Shown here one piece after another: positions 50,763 through 59,039 of a DNA stretch of 64,000 nucleotides. Position 1 is the stretch's first letter. Each line of letters begins with the position of its first letter. Source of the DNA: Desulfocapsa sp. (GTDB lineage: Bacteria; Desulfobacterota; Desulfobulbia; Desulfobulbales; Desulfocapsaceae); NCBI GenBank assembly GCA_024763035.1, contig JANTGG010000001.1:92267-156266 (forward strand), read 5' to 3'. The notes under the pieces are model-generated. The model did no database searches, was not told the DNA's origin, and saw only the letters and a program-made list of their open reading frames with translations. The translations under genes were made by a program, and so were the position numbers.

Positions 50763-51653
50763 ATGCTGGATCCAAAAAGGCTGCAGCAGCGTGCAGCCTT
50801 TTTTCGGGCAATCCGCTCTTTTTTCCATGGGCAGGGTTTTCTGGAAGTAGACACCCCCATCCGGCAGCCACTGCTGATTCCCGAACACAATATTCTTCCC
50901 GTTCCCTCCGGCACACACTCTCTTCAGACTTCGCCCGAACTCTACATGAAACGCTTACTTGGCGGCGGCTGTGAACGAATCTTCCAGATTTGCCCCTGTT
51001 TTCGTAAAGAGGAACGCGGTCGCCTGCATCTGGAAGAGTTCATGATGCTGGAATGGTACCGGCGTGATGCAGATTACCTGCAGTTGATGCAGGATTGTGA
51101 AGAGCTTGTAAGGGCAGTCTGCTCCGATTTGGGGAGTGCAGGGTTCCCGGTATCTCCGGCAGGAGAGTGGGAACGGCTCACCGTTCGTGAGGCTTTTCGC
51201 CGATATGCATCCCTGTCCGTTGAAGAGGCATTACGGACAGAGATGTTTGATCTGCAGCTGGTGGAAGAGGTTGAGCCGCATCTTGGACAGAAAAAACCGA
51301 CCTTTCTCTACGAGTATCCCATTCAGCTTGCCTCCCTTGCCCGTCCGAAAAAAGAGGATCCCCAGCTTGCTGAACGCTTTGAGCTCTACGTGGCGGGCAT
51401 TGAAATTGCCAATGGCTTCTCGGAACTCACCGATCCGGTGGCGCAGCGGGCCCGTTTTGAGGAAGAGTATGCACTGATGGATGAGGAACGGGCAGGGAAC
51501 AGGAAAATGCCGGAGCAGTTTCTCGCAGCCCTGGAACGGATAGACAGTGCCGCAGGCATTGCCCTGGGGCTTGATCGTCTTTTTATGCTCATTGCCGGTG
51601 AAACAGATGTGAACAGGGTTGTTACATTTCCGGCAGCTGGACTTGACCGGTAA
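50763..51653 (+). CDS. epmA: EF-P lysine lysyltransferase-like (GenX/PoxA)
   Basis: Class II LysRS-like catalytic domain without anticodon domain; TSPELYMKRLLGGGCERIFQICPCFRKEERG; adjacent to efp. Confidence 0.93.
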   Translation: MLDPKRLQQRAAFFRAIRSFFHGQGFLEVDTPIRQPLLIPEHNILPVPSGTHSLQTSPELYMKRLLGGGCERIFQICPCFRKEERGRLHLEEFMMLEWYRRDADYLQLMQDCEELVRAVCSDLGSAGFPVSPAGEWERLTVREAFRRYASLSVEEALRTEMFDLQLVEEVEPHLGQKKPTFLYEYPIQLASLARPKKEDPQLAERFELYVAGIEIANGFSELTDPVAQRARFEEEYALMDEERAGNRKMPEQFLAALERIDSAAGIALGLDRLFMLIAGETDVNRVVTFPAAGLDR

Positions 51654-51660
51654 AACTGGT

Positions 51661-53559
51661 TTAGCCTTTGGCGATGGTTCTCTCCAGGGTTTCGGCAAGC
51701 ACCTGAACCTGATACGGTTTGACAAGAACGTCGCAGAAACCGTAGTCTGCGGGGGATGAGATGATGGGTGAGGTGGCGTACCCGCTGGAGACAATAAGCT
51801 TTGCCTGCGGGTCTATTCTGAGAATGGCAGCGGCTGTTTCTTCACCGCCCATCCCGCCAGGAATGGTGATATCGAGAATCGCGGCATGAAAGGGATTGCC
51901 GTCTTTCATGGCCTGTTCATAGCTTGTCACTGCTTCTTTCCCACTGCTGACAATTGTTGCAGCATAGCCGAGGGCAATGAGAATCTCCTGACACATTTTC
52001 AGGACGATATCCTCATCATCCATAACCAGAATCTTTCCCTTGACCGGTTGCCCGGGACCTTCAGATGTTTCCTCCTGTTCGCTTGAGGCAGGGAGCATGA
52101 TGGTGAAAGTCGATCCTTTTCCTTTTTCTGATTGAACTTCGATGGAACCGTTATGCTTGGTAACAATGGAGTGGACTATGGCAAGACCAAGCCCTGTCCC
52201 CTTTTCGCTGTTCATCCCCTTTGTAGTAAAATAGGGATCAAAGATGTTGCCGATATGTTCTGCGGAAATCCCGGCTCCGTAGTCCCGTATCTGAATCTTC
52301 AGGTATGTGCCGGCACGCAGTTTGGCGCTTCCGGGATGGTGGACATTTTCACTGCTGATGTCGATGGTTCCGCCCCGGGGCATAGCTTGTTGGGCATTGA
52401 TCAGCAGGTTTTGCAGAACCTGATGAATCTGGTTGCTGTCGCAGGTGGCGGGCCAGAGGTCGTCGGCAAAGGAGAATTTACAGTCCACATTTGAGCCGCG
52501 CAGGGAAAAACGGCAGCATTCCTCCATCACGTTCTTAAGCTGCACCGTTTGTGTCACCGGTGCTCCGCCCTGGGCAAAGGTGAGGAGCTGCTGGGTCAGA
52601 TTCTGGGCAAGGAGGCAGGCATTGGAGGCTTCCTCCAGGAGCGGAGTGACTTTTTCATCACCTTTCAGGTAATAGTTGGAAAGATCGATGTTTCCGAGGA
52701 TTGCCGCCAGCAGATTGTTGAAATCATGGGCAATGCCTCCTGCAAGTACTCCTACGGAGGCAAGTTTTTTGGTTTTTATCTTTTCCTCCTCCAGTCGTTT
52801 TGCCTGGGTGATATCATGGAAGTACCAGATTCTCGCAAGGTGTTGCTGCTGGCTGTCGTAGAGTGGTGCCGAGTAGCGGTCGAAGATACGACCGTCTTTC
52901 AGGTGGAGCGTGTCCTGACTGATCTCCTCCGGATGGTCGTAGAGAAACTGCACCCGGCTGATGAACGCTTCCGGGTCTATGAGCTGGTCGAGAACCGTCT
53001 TGATCTGGATCTCATCATCCTGCAGTGCTGCAATCTCGGGGCGGATTGACCACATGGTGTGAAAACGGCTGTTGGTCAGGAGGATCTTGTTTGTATGAGA
53101 GACCACCAGGATGCCGTCACGTGTGGTTTCGAGTTGACTTTGCAGGACCGAGTCACTGAACAGGATTCTTTTGCGTTCCAGCTCAATGTATTTACTGATA
53201 TCGCGAATGATTGCCCCGATATATGTTCCATTTTCGGTGGGGACGGTGAAGCCGCGGACTTCAACATCGATGTAGGTGCCGTCTTTTTTTTGCAGTCGGA
53301 CGGGGCGGGCAGGCGGGGGAGTGTTCTTTGCCGCCTGTGCCATATCTGCGGTTATGGTGTCCAGATCCTCCGGATGAATCAGTGCTGCTGAGGGGGTGAG
53401 ATAGAGCTCCTCCCGGGTATAGCCCAAAAGATGTTCACTGGCAGGGTTTGCATATATTATCTCTCCCTGTTCATTGTTCAGGTGAATGATGTCCGTGCTG
53501 GTGTCGCTGAGAGTTTTGAAAAAAATATCAAACTGTGCGGATTCTGATTGTCTGGACAT
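51661..53559 (-). CDS. PAS-domain hybrid histidine kinase with C-terminal receiver
   Basis: PAS motifs, GGIAHDFNNLLAAILGNIDL H-box, GTGLGLAIVHSIV, C-terminal REC (LVMDDEDIVLKMC). Confidence 0.92.
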   Translation of the reverse strand: MSRQSESAQFDIFFKTLSDTSTDIIHLNNEQGEIIYANPASEHLLGYTREELYLTPSAALIHPEDLDTITADMAQAAKNTPPPARPVRLQKKDGTYIDVEVRGFTVPTENGTYIGAIIRDISKYIELERKRILFSDSVLQSQLETTRDGILVVSHTNKILLTNSRFHTMWSIRPEIAALQDDEIQIKTVLDQLIDPEAFISRVQFLYDHPEEISQDTLHLKDGRIFDRYSAPLYDSQQQHLARIWYFHDITQAKRLEEEKIKTKKLASVGVLAGGIAHDFNNLLAAILGNIDLSNYYLKGDEKVTPLLEEASNACLLAQNLTQQLLTFAQGGAPVTQTVQLKNVMEECCRFSLRGSNVDCKFSFADDLWPATCDSNQIHQVLQNLLINAQQAMPRGGTIDISSENVHHPGSAKLRAGTYLKIQIRDYGAGISAEHIGNIFDPYFTTKGMNSEKGTGLGLAIVHSIVTKHNGSIEVQSEKGKGSTFTIMLPASSEQEETSEGPGQPVKGKILVMDDEDIVLKMCQEILIALGYAATIVSSGKEAVTSYEQAMKDGNPFHAAILDITIPGGMGGEETAAAILRIDPQAKLIVSSGYATSPIISSPADYGFCDVLVKPYQVQVLAETLERTIAKG

Positions 53560-53817
53560 TGACTATTGTACTCTGAGTGAATGATAGTGGAAAAAAGAGT
53601 GTGTGACGAATCCTATCAAAATGCTTTTCTGATAGCCATTAAATTCTTTTTCTTTTGTGATGCATTTTGCTGTTGCCCCCTGAGTTGTCACAGAGAAAGC
53701 AGGGAGGTTATGAATTGTTTTGACACACTGTGTTATAATATGATAGGTATTATTAGAGTTGTACTTATTGCCCTTTTCACGGGGAAAAGGGTGTATCTCA
53801 GTAAAGGAGAATTGACC

Positions 53818-54177
53818 ATGGATGCAAAGGAACTGAAAAAGATCCTTGCCGGAATCGGGGTCGTCGGTCTGCTTGCAGGCGGCGGTGTTGCCATTCCGGG
53901 TAGTGCCGGGGCCAGCGGTTGAGGCGGAAATAAAAGCGACGCAGGTAGCGTTGCAGATAAAGCCGTAGATGAAGCCGCTGGTATGGCAAAAGAACATGTC
54001 GGTATGGGTGGTGCAGCCGATGAGCACATTGATAAAGCTGCAGATAAAGTAAAGACGCAGATGCATAAAAAAGATGCAGAGCCTGCGGGCAGCGGCTGAG
54101 GCGGCAGTAAACACGACGCAGGTAGCGTCGACGATGCCAAGAAAGCAGCTCCTAAGAAAAGTGGCTGAAGTGGTTGA
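53818..54177 (+). CDS. Candidate multi-selenocysteine small peptide (possible SbtA-like RiPP precursor); in-frame TGA at 53920, 54097, 54166; stop TGA at 54175
   Basis: aaggag SD upstream of ATG; MDAKELKKILAGIGVVGLLAGGGVAIPGSAGASGUGGNKSDAGSVADKAVDEAAGMAKEHVGMGGAADEHIDKAADKVKTQMHKKDAEPAGSGUGGSKHDAGSVDDAKKAAPKKSGUSG; each U followed by a stem-loop. Confidence 0.85.
53937..53953 (+). promoter_or_regulatory. SECIS-like stem-loop 1
   Basis: CGACGC-AGGTA-GCGTTG, 14 nt after TGA at 53920-53922; extends to a 7-bp stem with G53936-C53954. Confidence 0.75.
54114..54130 (+). promoter_or_regulatory. SECIS-like stem-loop 2
   Basis: CGACGC-AGGTA-GCGTCG, 14 nt after TGA at 54097-54099. Confidence 0.75.
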
Positions 54178-54181
54178 TACT

Positions 54182-54199
54182 TAAGTGCGGTCGCACTTA
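54182..54199 (+). promoter_or_regulatory. SECIS-like stem-loop 3
   Basis: TAAGTGC-GGTC-GCACTTA, 13 nt after TGA at 54166-54168. Confidence 0.65.
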
Positions 54200-54210
54200 T
54201 TGTTTGTATA

Positions 54211-54250
54211 AAAGGGTGGTCCTGGCAGTTGTCAGGGGCGCCCTTTTTTT
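54211..54250. terminator. Rho-independent terminator downstream of selenopeptide gene
   Basis: AAAGGGTGGTCCTG gcagttgt CAGGGGCGCCCTTTTTTTTT. Confidence 0.85.
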
Positions 54251-56031
54251 TTGTTCTTTTTTCGGGTGTGGCGAGGGCGGGAATGTCTGTGCCCTTTGTT
54301 CTGTTGCAGCTGTTGCTCCAGAATACGCCGCTGTCTCATGCGTTGAGACTGGTTGCGGGCAACATAAATGGGCTGTCCGTTGTCCCGGTCAAGACCCGTG
54401 ACATACATGGCGGTGGCAAGGGTTCCCGGGGTTGGGGTGAAGTCCTGAAACTGTCTGAGTTCGAGATTCAGAGTGGTAAGACTGTTGACCAGGCTTTTTG
54501 TGTGTTCCTCACGGCATCCCGGATGGGAGGAGATAATATAGGGTGTGAACTGAATGGATTTTTGCAGTTCACGGGCAAATTTTCGTCCAAGCCTCAGGAA
54601 TTTTACCAGCTCTTCGTGGGATTCCTTGTGCATCAGCCTGAGTACCTCCGGGGCAGTGTGTTCCGGAGCAATTTTCAGGGCACCGGGCGTGTGTCGGCGG
54701 ATGATCTCCTTATACAGTTTCGGGGTTCTGCTGAGAAGCTCCATCCGCAGTCCGGAGGAAATAAAGAGGTGGCGGATTTTGGGGATGCTGATGATCTTGT
54801 TGAAAACAGAGAGGACTTTGCCTTCGTCAGTCTGCAGGTTATGGCAGACTTTTGGAAAGAGGCAGTCGTGGCGTTTACAGGAGCCGATTTTGCACGTGAC
54901 CCCGAACAGGTTGGCAGTAGGACCACCGAGATCGCTGATACTGCCGCTGAAGTTTTTCATTTCACTCACAAGTTGTGCTTCTCTGACAAGAGAGTCACTG
55001 CTGCGGCTGGTGATTGCCGGTCCCTGATGCCGTGTTATGGCACAAAACGAACAGTTTCCGCAGCAGCCCCGAACACTTGTGAGTGAGTGTTGAATCATTC
55101 GCGCAGCTGGAACATTTGCAAAGGCGGGATGTTCCATGCGGCTGAAGGGAAGCTCGTAGAGAGCGTCCATTTCTTCAGTGTTGAGGACAGGTGGCTGAGG
55201 ATACTGTACGATCCAGGCACTTTTCTGCTTCTGGATAAGCAGGGTGTCGGAAAAGCTTCTCGCCTGTTTATCCACTTCCTGTTCGGCGAGAAGAAAGGAA
55301 TCACCGGTTTTGGCAATATCCTCCCAGGAAGGAAGGAGGAGGGACGCCTGCTGCGTTGTATTTTGAAAGTCGGTAAATTCCCTGTCGCTGAATCGCTGGC
55401 AGGTGCCGGGAATCCCGGACAGGGATTTATTTTGCCTCAGGCGTTTAGCAATCTGGAGAACAGCCCTTTCTCCCATCCCGTAGACGAGGAGGTCTGCCTT
55501 GGCATCACTGAGAAATGAGCCGCGCAGCTTTCCCTGTTTGTAGTCGTAATGCACAAAACGCCGCAGTGATGCCTCAACACCGCCGAGGATAACCGGCACA
55601 TCTTTGTAGGCGGATCTGGCAAGGTTCGTATATATAAGGGATGCCCGATCCGGTCGACGCCGCTGCAGTTTCTCCCGCTTATTGCCCCGGTAAGGATTGC
55701 CGTCAGGTGAGTATGAATCCTTTTCCCGAACCTTGCCGTTGCCGGTGTAGTTGGCAACGATGGAGTCGAGGTTGCCGCCGCTGATCCCGAAAAACAGACG
55801 TGGCCTGCCGAACTGTTTAAAGTCGATGTTGCTGTCGTAGCGGGGTTGGGCAAGTATCGCCACCCGATATCCTCTGCTTTCCAGCAGACGTCCGATGAGA
55901 GCAATTCCGAATGAGGGGTGGTCGACGTATGCGTCACCGGTGACCAGAATGATGTCCACTTCCTGCCAGTTTCTGGCAAGGCATTCTTTTTTGCTTACGG
56001 GGAGCGGTGAAAAAGGTTCGACTGTTTTCAT
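54232..56031 (-). CDS. YgiQ-family (UPF0313) radical SAM protein
   Basis: VRGCCGNCSFCAITRHQG radical SAM CxxxCxxC motif; ILVTGDAYVDHPSFGIALIGRLLE. Confidence 0.92.
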   Translation of the reverse strand: MKTVEPFSPLPVSKKECLARNWQEVDIILVTGDAYVDHPSFGIALIGRLLESRGYRVAILAQPRYDSNIDFKQFGRPRLFFGISGGNLDSIVANYTGNGKVREKDSYSPDGNPYRGNKREKLQRRRPDRASLIYTNLARSAYKDVPVILGGVEASLRRFVHYDYKQGKLRGSFLSDAKADLLVYGMGERAVLQIAKRLRQNKSLSGIPGTCQRFSDREFTDFQNTTQQASLLLPSWEDIAKTGDSFLLAEQEVDKQARSFSDTLLIQKQKSAWIVQYPQPPVLNTEEMDALYELPFSRMEHPAFANVPAARMIQHSLTSVRGCCGNCSFCAITRHQGPAITSRSSDSLVREAQLVSEMKNFSGSISDLGGPTANLFGVTCKIGSCKRHDCLFPKVCHNLQTDEGKVLSVFNKIISIPKIRHLFISSGLRMELLSRTPKLYKEIIRRHTPGALKIAPEHTAPEVLRLMHKESHEELVKFLRLGRKFARELQKSIQFTPYIISSHPGCREEHTKSLVNSLTTLNLELRQFQDFTPTPGTLATAMYVTGLDRDNGQPIYVARNQSQRMRQRRILEQQLQQNKGHRHSRPRHTRKKNKKKGRP

Positions 56032-56079
56032 GATATGACTATAATACTTGTGAGGTTGTGAATGTGCAAGGGTTGTGGT

Positions 56080-56152
56080 TTGCGGTGTGCGGTATGGGGT
56101 ATGCGGTATGCGGTATGAGGTATGAGGTATGGGGTATGCGGTATGCGGTTTG
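56080..56152. repeat. Imperfect heptamer tandem repeat (CGGTATG/CGGTGTG), reverse complement of the 18195 array
   Basis: gcggtgtgcggtatggggtatgcggtatgcggtatgaggtatgaggtatggggtatgcggtatgcgg. Confidence 0.9.
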
Positions 56153-56174
56153 AGGGTGAATTTTGGGAGGGGTT

Positions 56175-57611
56175 GTGGATATTGAGAAGGTTTTGAGTGT
56201 TTTGGTGGATGAGGTAGCGGATTATCAGGTTCCTGTTGTGGATCTTATTGCTGTGCAGACACGGGATCCTTTTAAGGTGCTGGTGGCGACAATCCTCTCT
56301 GCACGTACAAAAGATGAGGTGACTGCAGTGGCTTCGGAGCGACTTTTTGCAAAGGCCTCTACCCCTGCTGATTTGGCAGAACTTTCCGAGGGGGAGCTGC
56401 AGAAACTGATTTTTCCGGTGGGCTTTTATAAGAATAAAGCACGGTATCTGGCGGCGTTGCCGGAGAAGATTGCTCTGTTTGACTCACAGGTTCCGCAGAC
56501 CATGGAGGAATTACTCACCCTGCCCGGAGTCGGCCGGAAAACTGCGAATCTTGTTCTGGCACAGGCATTTGCTATTCCGGCAATCTGTGTGGATACGCAT
56601 GTACACCGGATCATGAACATCTGGGGATATGTGGATACGGATACTCCGCTGCAGACAGAGATGGCACTGCGGGAAAAATTGCCGGAAAAGTTCTGGATTC
56701 CCGTGAACTCGCTGCTGGTCTCCTTCGGGCAGGGCACCTGCCGCCCGGTGGGACCGCATTGCGACAGATGTGTGCTTGAGAAGCAGTGTCCCAAGATCGG
56801 CGTGATTCCAAGGAAGACGAAGAAAAAGAAGAGTGCTGATGAAAATGTTGTACGGCTTGTTTCCTGGAATGTGAATGGTTTGCGTGCCGTCTATAAAAAG
56901 GGATTCCTGAAAAGTCTGCAGGAGATGGCACCCGATGTGATCGGGCTGCAGGAGATCAAGGCAATGGTGGAACAGCTGCCGCCGGACCTGCAGAAGCTGA
57001 AAGGATATCACGGTTATTTCTATTCGGCGGAGCGAAAGGGGTATTCGGGAGTTGCGGTCTACAGCATCAAAGAACCGAAACGAATAATCAAGGGGATAGG
57101 GGATGATCGTTTTGATTCCGAAGGCAGAGTGCTGACCCTGGAGTTTGCAGACTACTATTTTGTGAACTGCTATTTTCCAAACTCGAAAAATGATCTGAGT
57201 CGTCTTGATTTTAAACATGACTTTAACGTGCTGCTTCAGAAGTTTGCAGAGGAGCTGGCCAGGGAAAAATCGGTGGTTGTCTGTGGTGATTTTAACGTGG
57301 CACATAAAGAGATTGATCTTGCGAACCCCAGACAGAATGTGAAAAATGCAGGTTTTACCCCCGAGGAACGGGCATGGATGGATGATTTCACAGGGGCTGG
57401 ATGGGTGGATAGTTTCCGGGTTAAGCACACCGGGCCAGACAACTATTCGTGGTGGAGTTACCGGAGCCGGGCACGGGAACGCAATGTGGGGTGGCGTATC
57501 GACTATTTCTGTGTGGATGCCGGGAGCAGAAAAAAGATCAGGGATGCAGGGATCTATCCGGAAATTTTCGGATCTGATCATTGTCCGGTTATGCTTGATT
57601 TCCGTCTCTGA
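56175..57611 (+). CDS. Endonuclease III (Nth)-exodeoxyribonuclease III (XthA) fusion protein
   Basis: Nth: LPGVGRKTANLVLAQAF...CVDTHVHRI and CX6CX2CX5C; Xth: SWNVNGLRA, LQEIKA, GDFNVAHKEIDL, WRIDYF, SDHCPV; GTG start with GGGAGG upstream. Confidence 0.92.
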   Translation: MDIEKVLSVLVDEVADYQVPVVDLIAVQTRDPFKVLVATILSARTKDEVTAVASERLFAKASTPADLAELSEGELQKLIFPVGFYKNKARYLAALPEKIALFDSQVPQTMEELLTLPGVGRKTANLVLAQAFAIPAICVDTHVHRIMNIWGYVDTDTPLQTEMALREKLPEKFWIPVNSLLVSFGQGTCRPVGPHCDRCVLEKQCPKIGVIPRKTKKKKSADENVVRLVSWNVNGLRAVYKKGFLKSLQEMAPDVIGLQEIKAMVEQLPPDLQKLKGYHGYFYSAERKGYSGVAVYSIKEPKRIIKGIGDDRFDSEGRVLTLEFADYYFVNCYFPNSKNDLSRLDFKHDFNVLLQKFAEELAREKSVVVCGDFNVAHKEIDLANPRQNVKNAGFTPEERAWMDDFTGAGWVDSFRVKHTGPDNYSWWSYRSRARERNVGWRIDYFCVDAGSRKKIRDAGIYPEIFGSDHCPVMLDFRL

Positions 57612-57678
57612 TTCATGTAACATTTTTTATTCTCTGCTCGTTCACTGAGAGTAACAGTTCCCCTAAAGAGGTGAGTTT

Positions 57679-58347
57679 ATGGCTTCGGAAAAAAAACTGT
57701 ACCAGATTCTTCTTGCAGACGATCACGCCCTTATCCGGCATGGCATCAGGAAAATCATCGGCGGCAATCCTGCCCTTGAGGTGATCGGGGAGGTGGGTGA
57801 CGGGGAAGAACTGCTTGCCTTTCTTGAGCAGAACCAGCCGGATCTTCTCATTCTTGATATCTCCATGCCAAAGCTTACGGGTATTGAAGCGGTGGGCAAG
57901 GTGAAGAAGAAGTATCCTCTGGTGAAAGTGCTGATGCTCACCATGCACAAAAACAAGCAGTATTTTTACCACGCAATGTCCGCCGGAGCCGATGGCTATC
58001 TGATGAAGGAGGATTCCGACGAGGAACTACTTCTTGCTGTGAAACGAATTCAGAACGGAAAGTCGTATATCTCGCCATTTCTTACCGATGATTTCACCGA
58101 TGATGTTATCAGTGCCTATCGGAACAATCGCAGCTCCCCCTTCGAAGCACTCACCCCCAGAGAAAAAGAGATCCTTGAGCTTGTGGTGGAAGGTCATACC
58201 AGTAAGGTGATGGCGGAAATGCTTCATCTCAGTCCCCGCACCGTGGACCACCATCGTGCTAATCTGCTTAAAAAATTTGATATGAAAAACAGCGTGGATC
58301 TTGTTAATTTTGCCGTGCGCAGCGGCTTTGTTCTCCCCAGGGAGTAG
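57679..58347 (+). CDS. NarL/FixJ-type response regulator
   Basis: REC domain (LLADDHALIRHGIRKII) plus LuxR HTH (LTPREKEILELVVEGHTSKVMAEMLHLSPRTVDHHRANLLKKF). Confidence 0.93.
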   Translation: MASEKKLYQILLADDHALIRHGIRKIIGGNPALEVIGEVGDGEELLAFLEQNQPDLLILDISMPKLTGIEAVGKVKKKYPLVKVLMLTMHKNKQYFYHAMSAGADGYLMKEDSDEELLLAVKRIQNGKSYISPFLTDDFTDDVISAYRNNRSSPFEALTPREKEILELVVEGHTSKVMAEMLHLSPRTVDHHRANLLKKFDMKNSVDLVNFAVRSGFVLPRE

Positions 58348-58673
58348 CTGCTGCAGTAAAAGACCGGATCAGCGGAAACCCGGTAAAGGGTCATCTGAAG
58401 AGGAGTGTTTGTTCAGATGATTTTAAGTATAAGTAATATTGATATGTGTGTGTTTGTTTTGTGGGTTATTTTGTTGTAACATGCCGATATCTCGCTATTA
58501 TGCTGGTGTTATAGGTAAATATACCTAAGCAATTATCCGTATATTCCTCAATTGTTTTCCTCTCTAATCTATAGTTTCCTTAGGAACAGGATGAACGGCT
58601 GTTCAGTTGCTCATGTTTGTTGTGCAGCTTCGTTTGGAGTTGTAATGTTCTGGAAGGGTTACGGGAGTAGAAA

Positions 58674-58946
58674 ATGAATAAATCAGAGTTGGTCGCATCC
58701 ATTGCAGAGTCGGCAAACACCACAAAAGTAGCCGCTGAGCAGGCCTTAAACGGTTTCCTGGGGAATATGGTTGACGCTATGTGTTCCGGTGAGAAAGTTA
58801 CTCTTTTGGGCTTTGGAACATTCAGTGTTGTGGAGCGTGCCCAAAAAAAGGGGCGAAATCCGCAGACTGGGCAGGATATAATTATTCCGGCACATAATGC
58901 CGTAAAGTTTAAACCGGGAAAGACTCTGTACGGCAGGGTGCAGTAA
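58674..58946 (+). CDS. HU-family DNA-binding protein
   Basis: MNKSELVASIAESANTTKVAAEQALNGFL...GFGTFSVVERAQKKGRNPQTGQDIIIPAHNAVKFKPGKTL. Confidence 0.95.
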   Translation: MNKSELVASIAESANTTKVAAEQALNGFLGNMVDAMCSGEKVTLLGFGTFSVVERAQKKGRNPQTGQDIIIPAHNAVKFKPGKTLYGRVQ

Positions 58947-59039
58947 TCTTCAGTGGGAGAGTAACGTGTCAGCTTCGTATCATTTTTTTATTAAAAAAAC
59001 AGTCTGACTAGCACTGATATTCAGGGAAACGTAAAAAAA

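Noticed and set aside
53581-53922. 113-aa plus-strand ORF as listed in the track
   Set aside because: Its first 79 residues lie upstream of the SD/ATG at 53818 and look non-coding; its end is the first in-frame TGA, interpreted here as Sec.
53563-54114. 183-aa minus-strand ORF covering the selenopeptide gene
   Set aside because: Translation is Cys/Phe/Thr-rich shadow sequence; the plus strand has an SD, repeated peptide motif, hairpins and terminator that explain the region better.
54175-54177. Fourth in-frame TGA as another Sec codon
   Set aside because: The only following hairpin begins 4 nt later, inconsistent with the 13-14 nt spacing of the other three; continuing sequence YLSAVALIVCIKG runs into the hairpin and terminator.
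54229-55086. 285-aa plus-strand ORF
   Set aside because: Antisense to YgiQ-family radical SAM gene; shadow ORF.
56511-57623. 370-aa minus-strand ORF
   Set aside because: Antisense to the Nth-Xth fusion, which has all catalytic motifs; shadow ORF.
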